From Nepenthes gracilis (lineage: Eukaryota; Streptophyta; Magnoliopsida; Caryophyllales; Nepenthaceae): a stretch of 64,000 nucleotides of DNA. Location of the stretch: NCBI GenBank assembly GCA_033239525.1, contig BSYO01000013.1:11804501-11868500 (forward strand), in the 5' to 3' direction. The notes beneath the pieces were generated by a model, which was not told the DNA's origin, did not search any database, and saw nothing but the letters and a program-made list of their open reading frames with translations. How positions within the stretch are numbered: the first letter of the stretch is position 1; every line of letters begins with the position of its first letter. Of the stretch, positions 42,941-55,304 are shown piece by piece. A program made the translations under genes and the position numbers.

Positions 42941-45508
42941 CGTAGTATGCTTTTATTGTGCCTCAGTTGCTTATTCTTGACTGAGGTCTATTTTGTGGCC
43001 GAGGTTGCTTTTGCCGAGATGTGTGTTTTGTCTGAGGTGGTGTTTAGGGCGAGGTGATGTTTTTTGTTTGAGTTTCAGAATTTGCTGGTTAATATTTGCA
43101 ATAGACCGGAGTGATGCATTATGCCTGAGGAGTGCATTAGCCTGAGTTGAGAATGGCCTTTTGTTTTCTTGCTCTGACCGAGTTTAGAATAGCCGAGATG
43201 AGGTGGTGACGAGGCGTGCAAGACTTTTGCTTCTGACCGAGCGGCAAATGGCCGAGCGGTATTTGATCGGGATTCATTTTGGCTGGGATGGTCGAATTGC
43301 CCGAGAATCTATGGACGAGATGCTTTCTTCCGAGGTGATGAAGATGAGTCTGAGATGCTTTCTACCCATTACGCCAAGGACCGAGATGCTGATGATTAGC
43401 TGAGGTCTCTTTGCTCTCCTACTTTCTGTTCCCGAGACGCAATCTGTAATAGACTTGTTAATGGTAGGGACTTGCTGCTACTGTACAAGAAGCCCTTTCA
43501 GGATTTCTGCTACCATTTGGGCTGTTGCTTGCTTTTAAATTGGAATGATGGCAAGTAGATTTTGATTTTGAGAAACAAAGTGTTAAATCTGCGATCAAAG
43601 TGCCCTGCTTGGACAGCCTCGAGCTGGGTCTCACATGCTTGAGTTTGTAATGAGGCCCCTGTATTTAAAGTGGTCATCGATTCGATCTTATGCCATGTAA
43701 TAAGGCTCCCAATGAGAGTGCGCCGCTAGTTGCTTTTTTCTCTTGTGATGCCGTGTTCCCTGCCCAAGCTTCCGAGGTCCATCATGAGGCTCCTAATAGT
43801 GATTCACACAATCGGCTGATGCCTTCTCGTAGTGCATGCTCCCATCCGGTTGTGTACAGCATCTCCACCCCAATGGAGACTCCTAGCTCACCTGAGAGGA
43901 TTCCATGTGATGCAATCTCATTTATTGGTGTCCAAGTTGATGGGAATGCTAATGCTGGTATCCATTTATGGGGCGAGCAGCGTTGTAGTCATATGCCTGC
44001 ACTTGGTTCTGATCCTGTGCATTTCAACGATGATGGTTCCTCTGGTATGGTAGTGGTTGATCAAGGGAATGCTCAGCTGCCTGAGGGTGCTAGGGGATCA
44101 TCATCCCGTGGAGAGTATATCCCTTCTTCCCATTATCTTCCGTCGCCGAGGACCTAACAAGGATGTTCCATCTCGGTTTTGGCTGGGAGCCAAAGCTGGC
44201 CTGGATTGCGACGAGTTTGCGGTTAAGGAGGATCGTCTCCTACTGCCAGCAATATCTCCTCCAAAGTTGAATGTTTACGCAGCATGCCTAAATGAGCTCA
44301 AAGATAACCATGCGTCACCGCTCAAGTCTCATTTGGTGCCGGCGATGTCCCATTTTTCATCCAAGACCCAGCTTCATCTCAGTGGTTGGGCAGAAACCAT
44401 CGATTGGATGATATGCATCCCGATGATGCAAGTGATTGATAAATCTCTTGCTCCCGATTCTTCTCCCCACTCACATGTTGCCCCTACCGATCAAAGATGG
44501 TAAAGTTCCCCGGTAGTGCTCATCTTGCCTCGTCTTCCACCAAGAAAGGCAACAGCTTCGTTTCTTGAGGTATTGAGGCGTGGTCTTGTTCTTTCTTAGT
44601 GAGGGACTTCGGGTGCCTCTGCTGGCCCAATATCCATAAAGCCGATAATCGATGCAGACCGAATGGACGCTCTTGGAATCACAAATTGTTCAAGAGGGTG
44701 TAGGTTCACCGACTTTACTTCTTGATTCAAACTGTTCTTTCACTTTCTCAAGGTGGGGATTCGGGCCCGTGCTCCACCTATAGCAACTGATGATTCTGCA
44801 GCTATAGCCGTTCATTCTGCCAGTGTTCGGGTAGATTCTGCTGAGGGCTTCGTGCTGAAATCTATACATAAAAAATCAAGAAGGACCAAGCAGAAGCGGT
44901 CCCCTCGTTCTGCTAATCATGTCTAGTGTAGTTTGTTGTGTGCTGTGTTGGTAGTCAGTGTTGCCAGATTGGCTTTGTGTTGACTCAGTTGGAGTTGTTA
45001 CTTTGGCGGCTTTGATCTATAATAATCAGATGTTTTCCTTGCTGTTTATTTTTTGGCTTTTCATGACTGGTGTCATGGTCTCAGGGGATTCCCTTGTTGC
45101 TATGCCCTTACTTTAAGTTGGCAAAACACTTGGAGTAGAACATATATGTTATACTTTATTTTCTTTTTAATGCAACTTAATTACTTACCAAAAAAAATAA
45201 AATGAAATGATGGCACCATGGTCATTTTTCTTTCCTTTGAACTCTTATTTCGGTCTTATGTTTTTGGGCCGGTCCTTTGACTTTAGTTTTGGTTGATGGC
45301 CTTTGGCGGACGTGATTCTGGTTACTTCATTATTCCGTTACTTTATTTTGGTTTTGTGACATGTTTTACGGTACACGGGGATGCCCCAACCGCTTGTATT
45401 CTAAATCCAAGTCGGCAAAATACTTGAAGATAAAATATTGATTCTGTATTTTTTTCTTTTCATTTATAAAATTTACTTACTTACCAAAAAAAAAAAAAAA
45501 AAAAAACA
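42835..45508 (+). mobile_element. Plus-strand LINE derivative with two 3' ends
   Basis: The only stem-loop LINE on the plus strand. Order: inverted-repeat region, a CCGAG/CTGAGG-word-rich stretch (42950-43680), an ORF1-tail-like region (43690-44940), a first 3' end with TTACTTACC-A(n) at about 45179-45198, then 180 bases and a second 3' end (GGGGATGCCCC ... TTACTTACC-A(n)) ending 45507. The 16-bp TSD matches only after the second tail. No ORF2. Confidence 0.7.
43690..44940 (+). pseudogene. Probable LINE ORF1 C-terminal region, frameshifted
   Basis: Open frames at 43690-44157 and 44057-44503 are Ser/Pro/His-rich. A last frame ends KKSRRTKQKRSPRSANHV just before the 3' UTR, like the basic ORF1 tails at 7135 and 12283. 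No zinc knuckle or DUF4283 is visible, so the assignment rests on position and the basic tail. Confidence 0.45.
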
Positions 45509-45524
45509 GCTTAGCTTCATAAGT
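45509..45524. repeat. TSD of plus-strand LINE, right
   Basis: AGCTTAGCTTCATAAG follows the second poly(A). Confidence 0.75.
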
Positions 45525-47373
45525 TATTTATCTATTTTTATAACGAAAAAGGCCTCAATCTTGAAAAAATAAATACTATCCAGATTTCATTTAATTTTTA
45601 TAATTGGTTTGGATTCTGATTTTGAGATTTTTGTTTCTAATTTTTTTCTTCTATTTTTGGGACAGCTTACTTACCTGTCTTATATTTTGCCCAAAAAAAA
45701 AAAAAAAAAATAAAGGTAATTTAAGTGAAAATAAAAGAAAAATAAGATAAATAATGCATATGGATGATAAAATTGATAATTAAAACTTACGAATTTGTTT
45801 TTGAGGTAGGTTGGAGCCTCACTCATCTTATTTTACTTTTAGCCTTATTACCAAAAATAATAATAATAAATAAAAGTAAAACAAGAGGTAAATAAAATCA
45901 TAAATTGCATATAGTTGGCCCCCTCCTCCTTTCCTAAGGGCCATAAATCCCTCCAACGCATTCACTTCAACTTGATATTTTATGTTTGATAATATCTTAT
46001 ATTGATGGGATCAAACTTTAATACTTCAATTAGAAACATATTGTTTAAAACATAAGAATTGATCACTTCAATCATTATCTCTACAAATGCGATCTGGTGT
46101 TTTGCATACATTTATAGATTTATCCAAAGATTATTTCTATGGTTAGTGTGCTAAATGGCAACATTGGTTGAGGAAACCAAGATCTAACATTCACCATCAT
46201 TGTCATGTATGAATCCACCGTTAATACGTAGCACTCATCCAAACTGTAACAGCACAATAAAAATTTCTAAGATGCATGCTACAGGCATTGCCAAGTCACC
46301 TTTAGAAACGACATCTCCTCCTCCAACAGCTGCCACATGAACCAATCGTCATAGCAACTGCTCCACACGACTTCTACTGAAATTCAGAGATTACGTCTAA
46401 CTAACCGCACATGCTACTTCAATTAGTCTAACCAACTGCACATGTTGCTTGCACATGATGCTTCTGGTTTTGTTTCTCCATTTTTATGTTTTTTCAGTAC
46501 ATTGTTTGCTTCTGCTTGGTTTACACGGGCCATAGCTCACTACTGTATAAAGCTATTACTGATGAATGAGAAGAAAAAGTGAATTGCTCTCTACTCTCCC
46601 TCTCTGTTTTTCCCCTGCCCCTTCTCTTCTTACCTTGGTCTTTTCTCTTCCCTACCTCAGTAGTTTCCTTCCTCACCTCGGTCTCTTCTATCATCTCGGC
46701 CGTTTCACCTCTATTTACTCCCTCGTCTGAATTTCCCTCCATGATTTTTGCCACCGAAACTTGCATCAGCCAGCGGTGAGTGTACCAATGCGCCTGTGTT
46801 TCACATGCACTTGTTTGCCCGATTTGTATATGCATTATAATATAATAAATAAGCATAATAATGTAAATAAATTTTCATATAGAACGCATCTTAAGTGCTA
46901 TAATGTTTAATAGATTACTGCGCTGCTTTACATCTTTATGGAAATATACAAACATACGTTTGCTCGTGGTACAGTGAACGAAAATGTAGAAGAGTGGGAA
47001 ACCCTTCTCTGGGAGGGGACCCCATGCAGTTATCTCAATCATTTGGCTGCTTGGACGCAAAGAGACTGCGGGACCTAAAATATGTGGGTGGTTGTCACGC
47101 ATGGTGGAATAATCATAATCGGCGGGATCTTATCTACGGCAAGATTTGATAAGGTGGAATCCTTTGAGAACAAAACACCTATATGATCCGCATAGAGGAA
47201 ATGAATTTTTAAAATTTTTTTTAATCGTTGGCCACCAAATACGTGAAAATACAAGAAATTAAATCACACAATCAAGCATACAATTTGTCCAGCAAGGAAG
47301 TCCCTTCTCAACTAAAAAAAATAATGGGATAAATTTTAAATAAATCCATTATAAAAATGATTGGTTACAAATA
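45525..47373. other. Intergenic, possible copia LTR remnant near 46.4-46.8 kb
   Basis: No gene accepted. At 46540-46760 a TATAAAG is followed by a CT-rich leader, as in many copia LTRs, but no LTR ends or TSD are visible. The 111-codon minus frame there is only the antisense of the CT-rich stretch. Confidence 0.35.
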
Positions 47374-47378
47374 TAACC
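47374..47378. repeat. TSD TAACC of the right Tat element, left
   Basis: TAACC precedes the LTR at 47379 and follows the LTR end at 61465. Confidence 0.88.
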
Positions 47379-48258
47379 TGTTGCGTCCTAGATCATCGGT
47401 TGTTGTACAGATTAGGGAGCCATCGGATTTCTCATCATTCGGAGGTGGTCACGAAAGGGTCCGATTTTCGTCTTTGTTAACATTGGACTTGCACAACACA
47501 ATTAACGAACAAGGGGTTAGAGGTTCGGCAGAATTTCTCCCACCGACGACACTCCGATACTCAAGTCAGTAATTTTTTATAATAAACGGAAAGGACACAC
47601 ACTTAGAGGTGTGCAGAAATATACTGTAAAAGCATGGGTGGTGTGTGAATGGTTGTATGGGAGAGTAATGAGTGGGTAATGAGAGGCCTGGCTCCCTGTA
47701 TGCACCACGACGGGTGGCTGACTTTTGTCGCATGAGAAGGCCTAGAAGTTTGGGTCTGGAAGATGGCTGTGGAGCCTAAGGTTAGTGATGCTAAGTTGAT
47801 TATCCAAGATCCGATCCCCCTCTCTATAGAAGAAGAAGGATTTTATAGGTCCCTTGACGAGGGGCTTTGGGCGTGAGAATCCCTGTTGCAAGGGTTCGTT
47901 GGCTGCTGATTGATGTCGGCGGTTGCCGATGCGTCGGTTGTTGTTTAGCGGTGGTAGGTAGACCGCCAGGCGCTGCCGGCCACTCTTGGTCCACCTCTCG
48001 AATTGGGTTTGGGCCAGGTGATCGTGTCCGGCCCCCGAGCCCAAATGGCGCAACGATTGTTTTCTCATTAGCTTGCTTCTCTTGCGCTTCCGCCGTTTCC
48101 CAGCAGTAGTATTAATGAGTTGCAGATGACCCCCATTGGCTATTGAATGTGGGCCACCATGTAGACTGCTCTGGAGGGTTGGGCCTCAACTGCCTCTTAG
48201 GCTGCTGCTCTATGGGTTGGGTTTCGAATCTCTTTGGGCCTTTGTTTCGAACCCAACA
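47379..48258 (-). repeat. 3' LTR of the right Tat element
   Basis: Plus strand TGTTGCGTCCTAG ... CGAACCCAACA. It is followed by CTAGCCCCTCATGC, the complement of a purine tract that would prime plus-strand DNA. Confidence 0.88.
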
Positions 48259-49463
48259 CTAGCCCCTCATGCCTGGGCCGACCAGTGGTCGCGGCTTGGC
48301 ATGTCATTTTGGTCCAACTCGCGGTCGCCCGATCCCCCTCGAGATGCGCCAACGCTTATCGTCTTCTGGCTTTGCGCCTTCTCTAGGCATTCGTGTAGGC
48401 TTTTCTGGTATTGCAACAATTTGGTGCCTGGAATGGAACGATTCTCACGCCTAAGGTTGCATCTGATTTGAGGGCAAACCTGTTCCATGAAAGGCATCCA
48501 CAGAATAGCGCGCCCCATTAAGTGATGGAAGGGCATCATCTTGCCCATAAATAGGAGGGCTCTTCGGCGGGTGCGGCTCATCCTTTGACTGACTTTGGGG
48601 AAGCAATGCGAAGGTCTTGGCCTGCCCCACCTTTGGTGGGAGTCGACGAAAGAGTTGGATGGATTAGCTGAAGATTCAGAGTTCTTGGCGAAGACTGTCT
48701 TCATGCCTATGCTGCGGTCGGTTCCTTATGATAATGGGGATGCCTCGGCCACTCTGCTGTAGTCGCGTGCCTCACCCCATGGAGTGACGCGTCTAGGGTG
48801 CTGTGGGATCGTGGCGGAGCTATCTCGAGAATCCTCTCCTCCGGTGAAGTGCGTCGCTCACGGTCTCCACTTCACTCGGGCCGCGCATCGGCTGGGGAGG
48901 AGGTAGAGAGGGGAGCCCCAGTGAGCCAAAAGCAGGTTCTTTTTTGCGTCCCTGCCGGAGGCTCCTAAGTTGGGTGTTGGTTCTACCTCGGTGGGAAACA
49001 TTGGGTTCGTCTTCACCAGAGGTAGACCAACACGTAGCTGTTCTCGGTGCTTTAGCTTATTGGGTTATCAGCGGTGAGGCCGTGATGATCTCATGTAGCT
49101 CACGTTCTCAAGCTTGCTCAAGCTTCTGGGGTAGTGCCATAGGGCCTAGGCCTCATGCCATATCTTTTTCCTCTTTCTTATACCTTTACTGTTGCAAATG
49201 TTATACTTTATAAGGAAAGCCTTGATTAATGAAAGAAGTAGCCTTTTGTCTGTACTCTTCTACCTTGTAGTACGTATTTTTCTTCTTGACCGCTTCCCCC
49301 CTTTTTTTATCACCATTCATGGGTAATTTGCTTCTTCTGATGCACCATGCTCTATTCCACGCGCCTGACGACTAGCATAGGGTTGGCATAGGGTCACAAC
49401 ACGGGGTCCATCCTGACGACTAGCACCATTGCTGCTTTGATGGTGGACTATGGGATCCCCAGC
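48259..49463. other. Tat spacer between 3' LTR and antisense ORF
   Basis: No gene accepted. If the antisense ORF is transcribed, its promoter would lie here or in the LTR read backwards. Confidence 0.5.
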
Positions 49464-51261
49464 AACTGAGTTTATCGCACTCCTGGTTCCGCAGGTAGAA
49501 CCAACGCCCCACCAGATGGCTTTGTCGTAGTTTATGAGCACCATCAGAGAGGGGGGCTTCGTTATCCTATACCGTGCACTCTGTATGCGCTGGTTGAGGC
49601 GTTGGGCATTCCTGTGGCGAGGCTTCACCCCAATGCCCTTCATTATCTAGTCTCGCTGTGCATCTTCTCCAGCCTCCATACCGGCGCTTTTGACGCAAAG
49701 GCAGCGAGATTGATCTTCCACTTCACAGAGTAGGAGGATTGGATCTCCATGTTCTTGAGAACTGGTTTACATTTTCGGGGGACCAATCCCAATTCGGTGA
49801 ACAACTGGAGGAATCGCTTCTTCTTCTTACGGGAGCCTTTCGACTCCAAACTTTCACGTGAATGGGGCTCGATCTCGGAGTACTTCCACGTGAAGGTGTC
49901 CTTGGAGGATGCCAAGGACACGACTGAGTTGGTCGCCACCATCAAGTCCCAAATGGCAAAGTTCTCCATTCAGGGCTACTTCCTGATGTCCATTACTTTC
50001 GAGGCCGCTAGGTGGGGGCCTTCATCGGGCTGGCGTGCCGCCGATCCAGCAAAAAAGGAGCCTAGAGACGTCGTGATTCCCCCGCCGTTTGGAGAGGATG
50101 CAGAGGAGAGTTGCTAGTTGTTGGAGTCATCTTCAGATGAAGAGGAGATAGGGTCTCCCCTAAGTGATTGAGGGAGGCCGGAGGTACCTCCACTCAGAGG
50201 TCGCAGAGGTTGGTTGCTGGATTCGCCGTGCGAGCTTTGGTCTCAGTCTTGGAGGCGACATCGAGCACCGGACTACAAGAGGGGCCATCAAACCTGTACT
50301 GATTCCTATTGTGGCACTAGCTGAGTACGGTATCCCTGCAGTGGAACTCCATTCTGGCGAGGAGTCTTTCGCGGATTCCTTTGTCGATTTGGAGCCATCG
50401 GAGTTGATCACAGTGGGTGCTCCAGCCATGGTGGGCGATGCATTAGCCTCTGGTGATCCAGAGAAAGCATGTGCGCCAGCGCCAGCATCAGAGTCGGAAG
50501 GATCTTTAGAACCCGTTGGAACTTTCGCTGAGCCGCCTTTAGAGGGTGTCCACGAGGATGTTCCCGTGGCGTTGGAGGCGGAAGATGCACTGGAGGGCTG
50601 CCCGCCAGGTGCTGAGTCGGCCTCAAAAACAGCCGCGGGAGGGATGGCTCTGAAGCCAGAGCCCCCGAGCTTTCCCTTGCCTTCCGTGTTTCTAGAATAT
50701 CCAGGCCTTGTAGAAATTGCGGTTGAACGTGGGGAGTCCCCAGGCCCATCCGCGTCAGGAGATTTATTTTGTCATCCGAACACAACCTCCACTTAGGCAT
50801 AATTGCCTCGAGCTGAACATTCTTTGGCAGTCTTCCCCCTTCCCATGCAAGTTCCTGAGGGTACTGACTCTTTTGATGAGCTAGACGCTCAACTGCACGG
50901 GAGTCTTCATCGTTGGTTAGATGTTGCCCAGCGCATGAGAGCCAGGGTCGCTTCCCTTCAAGAGGAGAGCGAGTGGGCGCAGGAGGAGGTTAGGTGCTTA
51001 AAGGAGGAGAATGGCCAGCTGACACTGGAAGCCGCGTGTCTACAGCAGGAGGTTGAGCAACTGAAAGAGATGCTTACTGTCCTCGCGGACGACAACTCAT
51101 GCCTATCCAGAGATCTGAGGGGCCGGTTTACTCCGTCGGAGGTGGATCTTACACTGGAGGCTTTGTTCTGGGATGGCATTCGCCTGTACCGCAGGATTGC
51201 CTCGCTTGCAGTCCCTGACATCTCGGAGGGCGTCTTCCACCCAAACAACTACAGGGTCTAG
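49464..51261 (+). pseudogene. Antisense ORF of Tat: Transposase_28-like with coiled coil
   Basis: Runs opposite to gag-pol. The N-terminal part reads GFVVVYEHHQRGGLRYPI, ALVEALGIPVARLHPNALHY and NWRNRFFFLREPFD, which fits the family called 'putative gypsy type transposon' (Pfam Transposase_28, PF04195). An in-frame TAG interrupts it near 49734. An acidic Glu/Ala/Pro-rich middle (50164-50796) follows, then a heptad-like coiled coil (LEAACLQQEVEQLKEM; 50930-51110) and an ending FWDGIRLYRRIASLAVPDI. About four stops break it. Some Tat elements are known to carry an extra ORF at this place; its role is unknown. Confidence 0.75.
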
Positions 51262-52403
51262 GACATGTCTCACCTGAGAAATTTTCCTAAGGGGACTGGT
51301 CTGTCAGATCCTCAGTAGTAGTTTTACTTGTAGACATTGTTTCCTTCTTTTTCCTTTGTTTGTGCTTTGTACAAATGAATGAAAAGTATCACCTTTTTTT
51401 TGCATTCAATGCCTTCCATTAAGATTTGAGAGATTGCATCTTGTGTTTAATGGCTAAGCTTGTGAAGCTATTGTCGTTAAGTCCCCAATTTGGCGCCTTC
51501 TTGCGCTGTACTCGTCCTTCGTCAGAGGATGTCGTCACATTTTGCGCGTTTAATGGGAAGCTAGATCTAGTAAAGTGGATGTCATCGCAAGTCTCGTGGA
51601 GCCACGCTAAAGGCCAGTTGGGTTTTTAGGCCACAACAGTTGGACTCCGGGTCTAGGCCTCTTCTCATGCGGTATCCGCATTAGGTGCATGGCCCCTGCA
51701 CAGGGCATCGTCGCTACCCTGTACGAGGTCCTAGCCCTTGACCATTGTAGATTGAGGGTGCTCTCTTCTTCGTGAAAAGGTCGCCACACTCCCACGATTC
51801 TTGCCCCTAAGGTTTTAGTGGCCATAAGTTAGAAAGCTTCAAAAGCCCCCAGGCCTGATGTTCTGACTGCCTGGGTCATTTGGTTCGGAACCATGATTCT
51901 CTGGATCGCACGGGTCCTACGGCACGGAGCCTGGATTTGGTGGTGACCACTTTTGGGTCGCTTGGCATGAGGCTAAAGTAGTGGGCCATTTACAACCATT
52001 TTGACATGGAGTCGAATTTCGGATGTGGCCACTTTCGAGCCGCTCGACGCATGGTTGAGGCTCAGACGAGACCGCTAATGGGCCACTTGATGAGGGGCCA
52101 AGGTTTCTGGGCTACTTCGGGCCACTCGACGATGGGTTGAGGTTTTGAGGTGGCCGCTCATGGGCCACTTGGCACGATGCCAAGGCCTCGTTTTATGGAC
52201 GGACGATAATCCTTCCGACTTAAGGACAGTCTAGGTTGTTCTGTTTTTGGAATGTCATGCTTGCAAACACTCAGTTGAATGGAGATACAGGTTAACAGGA
52301 ATGATTAATTTCATTAAAATAAAAACTCAATGTATGTACAAGTATTCTTCGTGATGTGCGTGCATGCCTTACCTCGGCCAGCGTTGTGTTACTGGTAATA
52401 TTT
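51262..52403. other. Tat spacer between antisense ORF and integrase end
   Basis: No gene seen. Repeated GGCCACT-T-GGGCC-CTTGG-type phrases occur at 51950-52180. It is homologous to 26.5-27.4 kb. Confidence 0.5.
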
Positions 52404-52658
52404 TCATAGGTTGGCAGCATTCCAGGTCCGAGGGATCAGTTTGTTGTTCTGGGTGCGCAGCTTGTACGCTCCACTCCAGAGGATTGTGGAGACGAGGAAC
52501 GGGCCTTCCCATCTAGGGGAGAGTTTGTTCTTGCTCGCTGCTTTTCCTGCGGCCTCCACATTTCGGAGGACCAGATCTCCAACTGCAAGTGGGTGTGCCT
52601 TCACCCGCTTTTTCTAGTACCGTGCGATATGTTGTTGATAGGCTACAGTCCGCAGGCG
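52404..52658 (-). pseudogene. Integrase C-terminal segment, below the solo LTR
   Basis: RVKAHPLAVGDLVLRNVEAA and SPRWEGPFLVSTILWSGAYK form the chromodomain-free C-terminal part of the Tat integrase. It was separated from the rest by the LTR at 52664-55299. Confidence 0.8.
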
Positions 52659-55304
52659 GGCTGTGACAGAACGTGTCCTAATTTTCATTGGACTCTCCGT
52701 CAGACAGATTCAGAATAGAATCATAAATTTACATCACTAAATTTTGTAGAAATTTCGGTAGAGTTCTATCTAAAATTGGAAAAAAATCCAAATATACAAC
52801 CTGCTTATTTATATCAGTACAGATCATACATAATATCCAGGCCTCAAAATCTTGACCATAATACAAAAATACGATCAGTACAAGCACACAACTATCCACA
52901 ATACCACAGTTTTCCTACAGCACACATTCACAGGACCACAAGTGCCATCTATAACTTTAATTTAACGACCCTATCAACTATACCCGAATTTAGATAAGAG
53001 AGTCATCTAGGACCTGTATAGAAAATCAGAAAACATATAACAGAAGCAACTATGTAAATTTGCGGAAGCATATTGTCTGTTTCATCACATGCATCGCATA
53101 TGTTTCATATACAAAATTCATATATACAGAATCAATATATAAAATCTAGTATTTACATTCAACTATTTCTTCTCAAAGTCTCCAAATTACTTCAGGTCTC
53201 ATTTGGATGGGAAAACAATAAATAGTGAGTCGAAACCCAACAATGTACCAAATTATGCAGAACGTAATGCATTTATACATAACAAATATTTGATAAGGCA
53301 GAATACCATGAAAACATCAGAAAAATGGAGCATTCATGTGAATAGGTTCCAATAAATCATAATTCATGCTTTCCTATAAAATATAACTATATTAGAACAG
53401 AAATTGTGATAATCAAAAGAACAGAAGCATTAACAAAAAACAGGAAGGAAGCATATTTCTATTTAAACATGTGCAGAAATCTATGAAACAGTTCCAAAAC
53501 TCATTTGTTCTTCTTTTTTTTTTTTTTTTTTAAGTAACTCATTTGTTCTTCAGAAATTCTATGTTCGATATTCTGGGGACTCATCTAGTATACTCTACTA
53601 GTTGAGTGACTAATAATCGAGGACAGATTGTGTTCAATTCATACAATCAAAGGCCGATAGTTCGATATAGATTGTGTTCAATCCACACAATCAAAGGCTG
53701 ATAGTTCAATAGTTCGATGGTATACTTCTCAATTCAATAGTTCGATAGTATACATTTTAATTCGATAGTTTGATAGTTCAGTGATATCCTCGATTACAGT
53801 AACTGTAACATTCTAAGGTATGTCGGAGAACTTTATCTAACTATTCAACAGTTTTGGGTCCGTTTTTCTTACTAATTAGCTTAATTTGATGCATTTGTTC
53901 GAAGTTCTATAATCAAAATCATCATATTTCAAGGCCAAAATCCAAATTTCATCCAGTTATTCTTTCAGACGATTCAAAGGCTTCTGTAACTCGATAATAC
54001 AGTTCCTCAGAGGTTTCCATAGTTCGATAATATAGTTTCATGCAGAATTTTCAAATACAAATAATTTGATAAACGATATAGGGTAACAATTTACGTTTAA
54101 ATCAACAAAAGTCCAAGTTTCTGATAAAATTTCCCAAATTTTTGTTCTAGGATTCTGGCAAAATTCTCCAGACAGAATCAAGGCACCAAATATATATTTA
54201 TTCATGAAATCAAGGCCATAATCCAATACATATACAAAATCATGCATTTAAACAAAAAATCTCCAATTTTCGAGCTAGGGTTTACGATATACGGTTTGGA
54301 CAAGAAACGGAGGCAAAACGTGAGCCAAATCATGAAATTGGAGCTATCGATCATAGTATATATACATAAACATGAACTTTAGTCCAAAAATTATGAGAGT
54401 CATACATTATTCATGTCAAATATCGAAGAGTAAGAGATTCAGAGTATAAACGATAACATGGAGATATTAAAATGCTGCAAAAACGGTATATAACGTCCGA
54501 GGTACACTTATCTAAACTCGATTTACAGTTATTTTTACCCAGATTAGAGTGGAACACGCAGATTTCTTCCTCTTCCCTTCCCTTTTCTCTCTTTTCTCCT
54601 TCTCCTCTCTGCTGGACATCGTTGAGATGCTACCAAAATAGCGCGTCCCCATTTTATAATTGTAGGGGTTCTTGAGCGGTGCTCAAGCGATCCTCGAGCA
54701 CTCCCTCTCAGACACGGCAGTGCCTCAGGCGCTCGTCAAGCGCCCATCAGGCGTTGCATTCGCAAATGTGCGCCCAGATAGTGCTCGAGCGATCCTTGGG
54801 TGCCCTTCTCGTAACCTCCCTTGCTCCCGCCTCAGCTCAGGCGAGCTTCGAGTATCGCAGTTATAAAATAGTGCCTGACTGGTGCTCGAGTGCTGCTCGG
54901 GCGCTCATCAGGCGCACATCGAGCCTACAGCACGAAAATGTTGCGTTTTTGCCATTCGGGACCTGTTTCGACCCTTCTAACGCCATTCCTCACATCTTTA
55001 GGCCTTAATTTTGATTATGTAACCTTAATAGGCCATGATTATCATAACTTAAAGCCCAAAATCTTATTTACAAATTAATGTTTCTCGGTTTACAACTTCG
55101 ATTTCCGATTTAACAATTTCGGATCTTTGGACTTTTTGATCCGATTCCTCCCATGCAAATTGACCTTAATTCTCCTATTTTAAATTAATTACTCATATTT
55201 TATCATATTTTGGGAACTAGTACCCCCACAGAAACCATACCCCCACAGAGCCCATCATTATCCTAATTATCATATTTTGGAAGTTTGGGTTAGTGCACAG
55301 GCTG
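52659..55304 (-). mobile_element. Solo LTR, 2.6 kb, inserted in integrase
   Basis: The LTR proper is 52664-55299 with TG...CA ends and GGCTG duplications at 52659-52663 and 55300-55304. Removing it and one GGCTG restores the integrase reading (AARLRTVAYQQ). A TATA region (ACAATTATAAAATGGG, minus strand, about 54660) and a purine-rich leader suggest minus-strand orientation. No internal genes, so it is a solo LTR. The part 54660-54950 is rich in GAGCG/CGCTC words. Confidence 0.82.

Noticed and set aside
46521..46856. Lys/Glu-rich 111-codon ORF
   Set aside because: Antisense of a CT-rich leader-like stretch; low complexity only.
48136..48704. ORFs at 48136-48471 (+) and 48267-48704 (-)
   Set aside because: One overlaps the Tat 3' LTR end; neither shows a domain or homology to the other Tat element's genes.
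54472..55078. ORFs at 54472-54675, 54679-55008 and 54890-55078
   Set aside because: They lie in the solo LTR. Similar frames occur in the inverted copy (25347-25753) and have no domain.
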